Assembly: GCA_019802505.1 (NCBI GenBank)
Contig: JAFMOC010000170.1
Location: 1,271,501-1,335,500, forward strand
Reading direction: 5' to 3'
DNA: 64,000 bases
Source: Corydoras sp. C115
Taxonomy: Eukaryota > Chordata > Actinopteri > Siluriformes > Callichthyidae
Below are positions 29,601-39,806 of this stretch, piece after piece (the stretch's first letter is position 1; every line of letters starts with the position of its first letter). The notes below the pieces were generated by a model that did no database searches, was not told the origin of the DNA, and was given only the letters and a program-made list of their open reading frames with translations. A program made the translations under genes and the position numbers.

Positions 29601-29833
29601 ATATTTGCGGCCACATGAGGGCAGTATGTGACCCACTATCTGACTGTTTTAACGTGAATTCCATTGAGACGGAATTTTCTTTTTTTCTGTCCACAGTGAC
29701 CTCTGTTTCTTTAGTGGAGATGGGAATCCTGACTAACGGAGCTGCAGTCCTCCTCGTCAGCGACACAGTCTTCCTGCTTATCACTGTGTTGTACTACTAT
29801 CAGTTTAGTCGCAAGGCCAAGAAAATTAATTAA
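18937..29833 (+). CDS. tp53i11: Tumor protein p53-inducible protein 11 (TP53I11/PIG11), 6 coding exons, complete CDS
   Basis: A small multi-pass membrane protein induced by p53 in mammals and linked to cell-death and adhesion phenotypes; its molecular activity is not established. Exons, all GT-AG and in frame: 18937-19065, 25589-25647, 25829-25877, 26433-26523, 28202-28303 and 29697-29833, giving 189 codons with stop (human protein 189 residues). The N-terminus has the family signature [20 protein letters not shown] (about 9-28) followed by an acidic [23 protein letters not shown] follows at about 48-58. Four hydrophobic segments are visible at about 62-84, 104-122, 129-148 and 150-175, with RLYGGALLS and [20 protein letters not shown] as family landmarks. 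The acceptor of exon 4 is preceded by 41 consecutive T. The initiator lies 33 nt inside an exon entered by acceptor TCTCTCTAG. No paralogue suffix (a/b) can be assigned. Confidence 0.95.
19066..25588 (+). other. tp53i11: tp53i11 intron after the first coding exon
   Basis: A 6.5-kb intron, bordered by AAG/GTAATT and TTTTCCAG. It holds a (TA)n microsatellite (22946-23017) and otherwise AT-rich unique sequence. ORFs of up to 119 codons within it have no recognisable domain and were not called. Confidence 0.85.
22946..23017. repeat. (TA)n microsatellite
   Basis: About 72 bp of TA dinucleotides in a tp53i11 intron. Confidence 0.95.
26390..26430 (+). repeat. 41-nt poly-T tract forming the pyrimidine tract of a tp53i11 splice acceptor
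   Basis: T runs without interruption from 26390 to 26430, immediately followed by AG (26431-26432) and the fourth coding exon of tp53i11. It therefore serves as an extreme polypyrimidine tract. The length is likely to vary and is error-prone in sequencing. Confidence 0.9.
26547..26653. repeat. Compound (GT)n-(GTAT)n-(TA)n microsatellite
   Basis: GT units broken by ATGTATGTAT, then about 72 bp of TA repeat, in tp53i11 intron 4. Confidence 0.95.
26725..26790. repeat. 18-bp tandem minisatellite, 3.7 copies
   Basis: The unit CCTACATTTGAAACCATA starts at 26725, 26743, 26761 and 26779, the last copy being cut after 12 bases. Copies are identical, which points to recent expansion. It lies about 70 bp after a long TA microsatellite. 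Confidence 0.95.
28441..28795 (-). mobile_element. HE1-like SINE, nearly full length, minus orientation
   Basis: Reads as the reverse complement of the family: (ATTC)n tail at the left, body, then the tRNA-like head at the right ending in the complement of GGCGGCACGGTGGCTTAG. The box B region is changed (the complement reads GGTTGGAATCC instead of GGTTCGAATCC), so this copy is probably weak as a pol III promoter. No clear target-site duplication was found. Confidence 0.9.
28963..29312 (+). mobile_element. HE1-like SINE, full length, plus orientation
   Basis: The head GGCGGCACGGTGGCTTAGTGG at 28963 supplies a box A-like motif, and GGTTCGAATCC (about 29019-29029) is a perfect box B. The conserved body and (GAAT)n tail follow. 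It stands head-to-head with the copy at 28441-28795, separated by about 167 bp. The flanking duplication is unclear, but the sequence after its tail (TTTATTACGTA) is the inverse of that next to the other copy's head (TACGTAATAAA). Confidence 0.9.
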
Positions 29834-32415
29834 TCTCTGAACTAAAGTGTGCGTTTGTGAGGCAAATTATGGGATGGGTCTGATCTTTTAGTTCCAGTAG
29901 TGTTTTTTCCCATTATAACTCAATCAGGTCATTGTGTTGGTTGTTTTTTTTTTTTTTTTGCTATTGTTTGTTTTATCAAATTATTTATTAAAGTCTTAGT
30001 TATATCTGTTCTGCACATTTAGAAGGTCAGCAGCACTTCTCTGCTATCAGCACTAAACTTCCTTTCAGCAAAAACTCCATCACTGTCCGCTATTTTGGGG
30101 TCTTCGTTTAAGATAAACCTTTTGTTATGTGCATCCTGTTTTTGCATCTGTACATTCACTTATTAGAACACCGTGTTAACAGTGCAGGTGATACTAAAGC
30201 ACATGATGATCAACACTTGACCACTTTGGCTGTAACTTCAGGTCAAATCCATCTAAATTATTCTACACACGAAACATGAAAAACTTTCTTTTATCTTGTC
30301 ACAAGTTTAAATTTGTTTCATTGAAATGTAAAATTGTAACGACTGCTAAATCGGACGCTTTTATGCCAGTTTCTCTCTCAGCGTTTACCTTTTTGTAATG
30401 AAACAGTCTATTGGGCCGAGGACTGAACTACGCAACTCCCTCTTTTAGTCTTGTAAGATTTTGTTGACCTGCATCAGAAAGTTAAACACTAGTTCAAATG
30501 GTTTAACATATGAATTCAAGAAGCCCTCCATCGTGCTGTCGTATGAGCCAGTAATCTTAGCTAATGCTGGAAGAAACACAATGTTTAAACTCCTGACCTA
30601 AATCACTGCTGTTCCAAGAAACTGTATTCGCTGGAGAAACTACAGCTGCTGTAAAACGAGTTCAGGGTCAGCCTTCAATGCTCTCAAAGTTGAGTTCTTT
30701 TATTTCTCCTCATGTTTCATTCTGTGTAAAACAAATTTCAGGTTCTGTCACATTCACAGGCCGTAGAACTCCAGATGTATCAGCTGTCTAATTCTAATAT
30801 CTATAACTCTTCTAAGACACAAAAATTACATCTAAAAAAAAAGTAAATGGAATGAAATGAAAGAAACATCAGTACTGAGAGCAGATGTGCTGCTGATTCA
30901 TGCATACAGACTGAAACAGGTGGGAGGGCCTGGGGGGGTTAACCCGAAAAATTTGTAAGCCATAACAAAATGAAAGTGACGTGTTCTGACTTTCCCAAAG
31001 TTCTTCAGTGTGTAATGACTATTTGGTCCTCATGTCACAACACAGAACAATGAACCCTGTACTGTAGCTCTGCTATAGGGACCAATGTGTAAAATATGAG
31101 GAGGTTCTATTTTAATTTGATGACTCCATGACTAATTTCTGTTTCGATTGGCAGTGTGCAGGCTTTCACATGTTTTTGGAGTAGCGGGTGGGGGGGGATA
31201 TTTAGTCAGATGGTTTCCTTCTTGTCCCTCACAAAAACTGCCTCCATTTTAGAAATGTGCTTCAGAAGCCACAGATGTTTAGTCCAAGATGTGTTATTGA
31301 CCATGTCTCAAATTCTGGTACTATGTTGATCCATTACGTCATGTGTGTTACAGTTTGATTAGATTTAATGACAGCAAAATGTTTACAAATGAACAAACTG
31401 TTTGCATCTTGTAAATACTAAACTTTAAATCTCCAGGTCCCAAAATACTTTTCTTCATTGTTTAAGCACAAAGAGGCACGAGCTTTGATTGATTCTTGGT
31501 TACTGTAGGTTGGCTCTGTGTCATTATAAACTCTGTATTTGTGATAGAATGATGCTTAGTAGGACCCTGAGTACTTGGTAAATTGTGTTCAGTGGCATTA
31601 ATCCATAAGTGAAATGGTCCTTTCCATCATTTGTTAATGCATTGAGTTATGAGCATGGATATCACTGTAGAAGTGTTTGTCTTTTAGGTTAGTATGTATG
31701 TTGGCTTTATAAATGCTACACTGACACAGAATGCGACTTCCGTTGTCGGCTGATGTGAATCAGTGCACGGCTGTTTGTGTAGCAGTACAGATGTAGCATT
31801 ACCAAAATCCAATTCTTACGATCTCAGCAAGTAATATTTTTTATGTGTTTAATAAAATGTAAATGCCAAATATGTATTTACCTTCAACAGCCCTGTATAT
31901 ATCCACTCAAGTCAATATTTACTTTTATTTTCAAAGTTTAAACTTTCAAACTACTGGCCCATTATTATATAGAGTTTATTTCTAACCTCATGCATAGATT
32001 ATAAAAAACAGTCGATGTTTAGATACTTGATTGACTCCTTAGCCCTTGAATTCTTATGGAGTTAATGAAGAATTGCAGACAGAAAACATTACCAGGGGTT
32101 AGAATTGTTTTAGGTAAAATAAGCAGTGGACAATGTGTCTTAAGTGGTAAACATGTGTGAATTGCATTATTGCATCTGCTCCTGCAGTTCTGTTTCTATT
32201 TGTTTTGACGTCCTGTATGGTTGCTTTCACAGTGACTTTTGCCTTTTAAGCACAGTGTGCTTTCACAAACAGGTGGTAAAAACCAGAAACACCATTTACA
32301 CTGTCTTTGTATTTCTTTTGAAATGTGTACATACATTCACTGTATCCTGTATATACTTTTGTAGCAACAATGTCAAGTGTTAAAAAGGTAATAAATATAT
32401 GGTTTTGCAACGGAA
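29834..32415 (+). other. tp53i11: tp53i11 3' UTR (approximate end)
   Basis: Unique non-coding sequence after the stop. Possible poly(A) signals are ATTAAA at about 29986, AATAAA at 31851-31856 and AATAAA at 32390-32395. The last is followed by a GT-rich stretch, giving a UTR of about 2.6 kb if used. No ORF of interest. Confidence 0.6.
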
Positions 32416-32697
32416 ACTTTGTTTGGTCTAAGAAAATGCCTAAAAAAAAAAAATCAGATTTGCAGTTCGACTTAGTGCATTTGTTTTATTAAATAACTTT
32501 TGTTCTATACACAGTGCCTGTCGGCACCATATGGGCACTGAATTGTCTATTTTATAGAATTGCATTGTGACCGCAGTTAAGAAGTTAAAATATTTACATA
32601 CCTTGTTTAATGTTAGTTTAATGATGTTCTTTAATTTATTTTAATTTCAAACCTTTATTCCAGTTGTGTGGCTGCATTAAATCATGCAGCTCCAGTT

Positions 32698-32775
32698 AAG
32701 TCAAGTTTATTTATATAGCCCTTTTTACAATAGTACATTGTCTCAACACAGCTTTACAGTCTTCTAAGCTTGAAC
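32698..32775. repeat. Fragment of a common fish interspersed repeat
   Basis: The words CAAGTTTATTTATATAGC, CATTGTCTCAACACAGCTTT and TTACAG follow the pattern of a very widespread teleost repeat. The fragment is short and its class was not established. Confidence 0.5.
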
Positions 32776-33541
32776 ACACAAGTAAAAGCTAAAGTGACCA
32801 TGGAAAATGTAAATTCCCTGTTTTTAATTTTAAAAGGAAGAAAGTTTGTGTGGACCAAGGCTCAGTAAGGGAACTCGTCGACCGAGCAGTGTTAACAGTG
32901 TAAGATACTAAGTGTTGAATCAACAATAGATTGAATTGAGTCTATTTTGGCTCCTTGAATTTTATTGCCCAGAGTCTGTGATAGTGGTATAACAAAGAAA
33001 AAATATCCAGTCAGCAGCATTTCTGCACAAAATCATCTAAATTCAATGTGAGATCAATATAAAATGAATCCTAAAGAACAACTCCATTCCAAAATCCAAG
33101 ATGACATGGATTCCTGTTACTGGCAGTTGTTTTGCAGCCAATTTTAAGTTCCAGTAAAATGTTCATAGCTCTTGAATGTCACACTGCAGTCTTCCTGGAC
33201 ATGTGTAGTTTCCCTGAAGTCAAAATAAATATTTAATCATGAAGAAGTACAGCGTGGAAATGGTGTTTGGCTTCTTAGTTTGTGGAGGCACTGTTACCTC
33301 GTGCAGTGTTACTGCTCATCTAAGAATAGATTATAATCTGCTTTATAAGCATTTCACGCCATATATCATTTAATGCAATATTTTATCAGGGGGGATTTTC
33401 CAAACAAATCTAACACTAGCTGAAGGAGTGCCAAAAGCCTGTGGACCAACCAAAAGCCAGATGGGCAGTCCCAAAATTTTCTGACCCCCTATACACTTAA
33501 TGAATTCCCACAACAAAATCCCTCAGATTCACCCAAAAATT

Positions 33542-33713
33542 AAAAAAAAAAAAAAAAAAAAAAAAACACCTTTATAGAAGAGTGTAACTTGTTACGGATG
33601 CAAGGGTGGAAAGCAACCATCTGCAGTAATGTACCTCTAGGGAGAATTCTTGTAGGGTTACTACATGTACATTTAAAAAAAAAAAAAAAAAAAAAGAGTC
33701 AGAAATGTTCTCA

Positions 33714-33757
<44 letters not shown>
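33542..33757. repeat. Homopolymer cluster A25, A21, T41 upstream of cd82
   Basis: Three long runs (33542-33566 A, 33675-33695 A, 33717-33757 T) within 216 bp. The A21 and T41 runs face each other 21 bp apart and could pair. Long dA:dT tracts disfavour nucleosomes, which may matter because the cd82 promoter lies only about 200 bp further on; that is inference. Confidence 0.9.
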
Positions 33758-33761
<4 letters not shown>

Positions 33762-33942
33762 TAAAATTACTTTGTTTTACTTACTAATTGTTTGTTGGTC
33801 AGTGAATTATTAAAAATGAGGTGTTAAATTCGGATATCCACCCATGTACTTTTAAAATATTTCATTTACACAATGAGAAGTTAATTTAAGAGAACTATTA
33901 TGAATGTAATTTGAGCAGAAATATAAACTCAATGCCTTTGAA

Positions 33943-34242
33943 GGTGAAAGTGAAAGCGCAGCTCTTGAGGTTCTGTGATTTTTTTTTTCCCCTTTAAACT
34001 TCTTTCTCTGGTTACCAGCTTCGGTCTCTACCGCTTGGTGGCGCAGGAGAGCATCTCTTCATCTGAACTGCAGTCGGAGTTTAGACTTCACACTCACGCC
34101 GCGGCTGTAAGAGCGAAGGCTGACAGCTGCTCGACTTCTCCACGGGCTTTCTATCCCCGACAAAAACAACCGGCACCGAAACAGCACCGGATCAGAACCA
34201 GAACCAGAACCAGAACCAGCACCAGCACCAGCACCGGCCACC
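33943..34242 (+). promoter_or_regulatory. cd82: cd82 promoter and noncoding first exon
   Basis: A GC- and CpG-richer island ends with a strong donor, CACC followed by GTGAGT (34243-34248). The next + strand exon on this strand carries the cd82 ATG (acceptor at 39790-39791), so this is the best candidate for the 5' UTR exon. An interferon-response-like word, GAAAGTGAAAGC, lies at about 33946-33957, upstream. The 3' part of the exon is a hexamer array (CAGAAC then CAGCAC, about 34196-34236). The start site is not defined. Confidence 0.6.
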
Positions 34243-36021
34243 GTGAGTATGAACCCGAGACCTGATTAACACGAACGGCGGGATGTGGAGCGAACTCTCG
34301 GGACTTTGCGTTTCATCTGTTCTTCTCTGAATCCCGATCGTGGGGGGTGGGGGGGGGGGTAATGCTTAGTGTTGATCTCACGTGGAGAACTTTAATTAAC
34401 TTTTTTTTGGTTCTTCATAAAATTTTTGCTGGTTCTGCTGTTGATGTGGCACGAACGCCTCACTCTGGCTCAGTGTATAAAGTACAATTTGAACAGACGA
34501 TCAAATAGTACGAAAAAACCCCCAACAACTAATAGTAAATTAGTATATATATTATTATGTATATATATTATATATTATTTATTTTTGTATATATGTTTCT
34601 ATTGAGTTTTTTTAGTATTTAGTTAGCTTCGTTATCTATATTTAATTGTCTGTAAGCAGTCTAAATCCAAATTATTTTTAAATTATATTTGTATCCATAC
34701 AATTGGCCATAAAACATGTGAAGAGTTTAAAATAGGGGTGGCTTCTTTATGTAAATGCTACTGAAGTTATAGACAGTCGTCTATATGATCTACAGCTGTG
34801 GGAGCATCTTTATGGGGAGCATCACGGAGTTATTCCCTTTAATAGCATCTCAGAATACTTAACTGTCTTCTTTGTGGGTCTTCTGTATAATCCCCCTTGT
34901 GAGCTGAATGTCCTGTTATGTGTCCAACCCACTGAGGCTTCTTGTTAGTGTTGGTGTTCAATTAGGGGGCCATAAATGTTACCAACTCCAAACCCGGCAA
35001 CATTCGCAACTCTTCGGACTCCAGACTCTTTTTGATTCGATCACAGACCGGTTAAATGGCTCTGTGTCTATCTGCGTCTTTGTTTTTTTTTTTTTTTTTG
35101 TATTTTTTTTTTTTTGTATGAGGAATTAATGGGACATCTGTCACTGGGGGTTAATGCCCTCATTATGAGGTGGTGGGAATGCATCTCTGTATGTAGGTCA
35201 GCTTTCCAACATGCCGAACATAGAACCTACCTCTAAATGTGGTTCTCCTTTGCTGAGTGCATTAATCACACATGCAACCCGCTGCATGTATTTACTCAAC
35301 GGACCTTTAAAAAGTCTTCAGCATGCTGTAAACAGTGTATGTTTCAATTTCCAAAAGCAATGACGACGTATACCATCTGTTTACACTCAGCTGCCTGCAG
35401 TAAGTACTGTCTACCAGTTTAACTGCATTCCTCATGACCTTGAATACACAGGAAGTTCGTCCTTTTGTATACTTTAATGTCGTCCAACTTGTCATTACTC
35501 CGAAATCAGTCTAACTGACGCCTTTGCGATTCTTCGACGCTCACTGCGGGATCCTACTCTACTATGAGGAGATAAAGTCAGTTATTGACTTTGGGGTCCT
35601 AAATGAACCCTCTAGAATGAATAAAGGCTCTTGTCTGTGGCTGGCCGAGCTGAGGGTCTAATTTGGGTCGTTCGCTCTTTCCTCGTGTTTAAGTGTTGTC
35701 AGAAATATTGTTACGGAGCGTGAGAGTGTTTTCATCCTCGAGAGGAGCCACTTTGAGGTCGTTCTTTACTCTTGTTCTATAGTTGCCGTAGGAACCTGGC
35801 ATTCATGAGACTGAATAAGTTGTCTGGCAGGGTGAAATAAGGGATGGGTTTACATGTCCAGGCAGTCGTTCTGCTTTCAAGCACTGCGGTTAGACCATCC
35901 ATCAGGTTCAGTAACACTTAGCCATCCCAGAACAAGAAGCATGTCCATTTTAGCTAGGAGTACTAGTCGCAGTATACAATTTTCTACTGCACAGTTTCAA
36001 AGCCCAGCTCTTATCTGGGTT

Positions 36022-36162
36022 TGTGTGTGTGTGTGTGTGTGTGTGTGTACATTTAAGCCTGCACAAGCCTTAGTATGCATAGAGTTTGCTTTTGTTAGCT
36101 GTGAAAAGCATCATTGAAAGCTGCCATTGTTGTGGTGGGAAATCAAAGCTGGCCCTGTCTCC

Positions 36163-36203
<41 letters not shown>
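36022..36203. repeat. Two (GT)n microsatellites
   Basis: GT runs at 36022-36048 and 36165-36203, about 115 bp apart, in cd82 intron 1. Confidence 0.95.
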
Positions 36204-36204
<1 letters not shown>

Positions 36205-36661
36205 AAGCGAGCACACAGGGAGGAGGGGTTGGAAGGAGGAAGGGCCATGGGGTGTTAACCAGCGCCTCAGTGTGCCCTGTGTAGATGATCTGCATGCTGA
36301 TGAACTTCAGACTGAGATGTCTGCCCGTCTGACACTCAAGGGCCCTATAATGTCTTTTTTTTTTACAGACCCCTTCACACATGCACACCGGAAGTATGTA
36401 ATGCTTCAAAGAAGTTCCGCCTACCCTTACTGGCCTTCCTGATGAAAAAGTCATTAAATAAAGAAGCATATATAATTAAGAAACAAAAATCACATAGCTG
36501 GAATAAGCATGTACTCGTGGCAAATTAAACTAAACTTAGTTTTGATTTATTTGCTTTGAGTTTATCTTAGTTTTTCATTATCACTTAAAGTACCATTTTT
36601 TTATAAAAGTCAGTAAGAACTTCATGAATTAAAGCTCATTCATTGGCTAAAAATACATGTT

Positions 36662-37108
36662 ATATTGACAAATACATTGGGAACACCCCTCATTTTAAGT
36701 TGGTTTGCCCTTTAGATTTTTTTTAGCCTTTCTGGAAACAAAATTGTGTCGTGTGTCTGTGGGAATGTCTAATTAGAAGGTCAGACACTGATGCTGGATC
36801 AGAGGCCCTGACCCTCCAGTCTAGTTTATGACCACGATGTTCAAAGGGGTTGAGGTCAGGCCTCAGTGTAAGTCGGTCAACTTCCTCTAAAAACGAACAC
36901 ACCCAGCCCTGACTTTATCTTGCTTTGTGCAGTCATTATGGAACAGAGAAAGACCTTCCTCAAACTGTTCCCACAAAAATAGAACCACTCTGTTGTTCAG
37001 AATTCAAGGCTAAGTGCTTGTGTTTATACACCTGTGTTTAAGGGTCTGAATAAAAAAAACACATAATTGTAGGGATTAAGAGGTGCGTCCCAATACTTTT
37101 GTTCATAT
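36662..37108. mobile_element. Diverged MITE, related to the element at 6119-6423
   Basis: The left end ATATTGACAAATACATTGGG and the reverse complement of the right end, ATATGAACAAAAGTATTGGG, align with each other and with the 6119 element's ATATGGACAAAAGTA. Mutations between the two ends show an old copy. No transposase is encoded. The total is about 450 bp. Confidence 0.7.
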
Positions 37109-39806
37109 TCTATGCCTTTGTGTTATTTCACTGACTGCCAAAAGAACAACTGTAATTGAGACTTGGGTAAATTCAGGGTCTTCATGTGCAGGAAGGATGA
37201 ATAGCTGAAACTCTGAGACTCCTGAAAGAATCATGATCTGGTTCAAGAAGACTAAACATGCAAAGAAATCTGATCTACTTCCAGTGTTTACTTGGCCTTA
37301 TTAGATTTTTAAAAAATGGAACGTCACATGTTTCCGAGACTGCTTGGTCGGCAGGGTCTGGCAGCACAGCACAGATATCTGAAGCAGTTAAATGCTGGAA
37401 TATTGCTGGTCTTTTGTATTGCTTCAGTTTTTGCGGCAGTGACTGGAGCTCATGCTTTCATGTGGCCTCTTTCTTTAAGCGTTCAACTTTGTTTGGAAGG
37501 CTTTTGTCCCTCTTTATTCTCTTCTTGCCGTTGTGCAGGCTAAAGAAAATATGATAAAGAGCACAAAACCTGCTTTCTTCTTTAAGGTTTACTGGATGGT
37601 CAGAGAGAAGGATGAGTTTCAGTGGGAAGAGGACATTTGATACTTTAAAGCTCGGGCTATATATTTAGTGTGTAAAAATAATTTTAGCAGAAATGAGCCA
37701 GGGAGTGTTTCATGGGCTGAGTGTGGGTCTTAAAAACAGCTTTTCTTAGTTTTCTGCCAGAGGTTTCCACATCAGGAACCGGCAGTGTGACAGCAAAGAA
37801 AAGATTGGAAATTATAAAACTTTGCATAAAATTATACAAAATCTGAAATTCAGACTGCGCGTCATTTAAATTAAACAGAATATAATGATTTAAACAATAC
37901 AACAATAAGCGTATAGAGATAATGAAGTTAATGGATGGAAATTTGTATAATTTTTTAATGTGGTGTATTAGTTTCAGATGAACTTTACTTCTTGGCAACG
38001 AAATCACTGATGTCACAAAACATCAGCCTAAAAAAATAAGGAGCCCTGGAGTCTGGAGACTTATAGACAGTACTATATACTTAAGATAGCTACAGTTGGA
38101 ACCCAATGGAGACCTAGTGTGCCCAAATTTACATTATTTACTTCTGCTGACTCAGCACTGCCTAAAGCGCAGTGCCATGCATATTAAATGAAATGCCATG
38201 AATTGCCCATACCCACAATGCATCAGATGTTTATCAGTCAGACTTTAATCATTGTGCTACTTTTACTTTGATTTACATTTTTTTTATTATGAAGATAAAA
38301 CAGAAAATCAAATACTTAAATACTCATCTATGGGAGTGTCAATGTTTTTCTTTTAGTATTTATCTCTATGTCATCACCTTGAATGGCTGTTCAGCTGGTC
38401 TTTGACACATTAGAATAAAGTACGCCATTGGCATGTAGTCAAAAAATTTACCTGTTTTTAGAACTATTTTAGAACAGCATCCGATAATTAAGTAGATAAT
38501 CAGACACTTTAAATTAATAGCTCCTATCTGGAGTTATACATCTGTATTTATTTAACAAAAATGTATAAAGATTACATGTTACACTCCAAGTGTACCATCA
38601 CAACAGAGCAGATGACACAGTGCAACAGAAGGTTCTTATGCTTTCACTTTTACTTACGACTATTTTGGTTTTTGAGGGACCTTCCAAAGGTTTCCGTGCT
38701 ACATCAGTTTGCTATTTTTAATTAATGTATTTAAAACATAAAACCAACATGCCCCAGTTGCCTCAAGCACATTTCTTGACATCTTGTATAACCAGAAGTA
38801 CAACTTAGAAATACTGCAGAACTTCAAACGCAAAGTGTTTTTACTGTTGTGGTAGAAGACTAAATAGCCGACACCCCACTTATTAAAATCCGCTCATGAC
38901 GACTTCGTGTTTGGTCGCGTCAGGCTTTAAATAGCATAATTGGACTGAACCATTTTGTCATCATTGTGCACATAGATGCCTTCAAAGCACTTTATCTGAT
39001 CTTTATCTTTCTGTTGGACCTTGATTTTGCTTCTGCACCTATTTAAATTTCTCATCCTTTAATACGTTTACTGTATTGATTATTTTAGTTCTGTTTTAAT
39101 TGTAGCCGTTCAGTTGGTTTGCACCTTTTCTGCCGATATAAACTCTAAGATGAAATCTTAGATATTTCCTCTAAACCTTAGCATAGCTGCGGTGAACCTC
39201 TGTTGCTTTCAGTTTGCAGTCAGTAATTTCTGAAAGTGTACCACATTAACACTTGATGTGACACTTTCCCACTTTAGAATAAACACACTGTGGGCCGTAT
39301 AACTGAAGACTCAAAGCAAGAAGATATCAGCACCTTGTAAATACATGTGCTGGAGATTATGATGCACCGCAGAACACTTTAAAATCATATCTGTATGGAC
39401 CCGACTTTGTGCAGAGGATGCAGTCATGTTCTGAACAAAGATTTGTCTTTAAAATCAGCTCAAAAAAGGGCTATGCAATGTAATCCCACAGGACAATCAC
39501 CCATGTCAACGTAAAACACTTGTTTTTGCCAATGAACAGTTAGTAAATCATATAAGACATTAAAATAATATTTATTTTAATAACCGTAAAGAAAAGGACT
39601 AAAATGGCTGTATGTATGTATGTATGTATGTATGGTCAGTGTCTTACCTTTCTCTTCTAACATCCATGTAATAACCAGCGTATGCCTGATGGAATCACAT
39701 TGAAAATCAAAATCCAAAGTTTTCCTTTCATTATTCATGTATAGTTCCTTTAATTGGGATGTTTACTGACTGTCTTCCTTTTTTTTTTCAGTTTGGAGTC
39801 ACCACG

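Larger units (their letters stand above)
28304..29696 (+). other. tp53i11: tp53i11 last intron carrying an inverted pair of SINEs
   Basis: Intron between the fifth and sixth coding exons. About half is made of two nearly full-length SINE copies in opposite orientation (listed separately); the rest is unique AT-rich DNA. Borders are ATAG/GTACGA and TCCACAG. Confidence 0.9.
32416..33940. other. Intergenic region between tp53i11 and cd82
   Basis: Contains a short interspersed repeat fragment (32698-32775) and a cluster of homopolymers: A25 (33542-33566), A21 (33675-33695) and T41 (33717-33757). No gene is supported. Confidence 0.7.
34243..39791 (+). other. cd82: cd82 first intron (noncoding exon to first coding exon)
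   Basis: About 5.5 kb. Contents: T-rich runs near 35080-35115, (GT)n tracts at 36022-36048 and 36165-36203, a diverged MITE (about 36662-37108) and a (GTAT)n tract (about 39609-39634). ORFs here, including ones through the GT repeats, are not credible genes. Confidence 0.6.

Noticed and set aside
36086..36469. Overlapping ORFs on both strands through the (GT)n microsatellites in cd82 intron 1
   Set aside because: Their length comes from the repeat, which has no stops in most frames; the rest has no domain.
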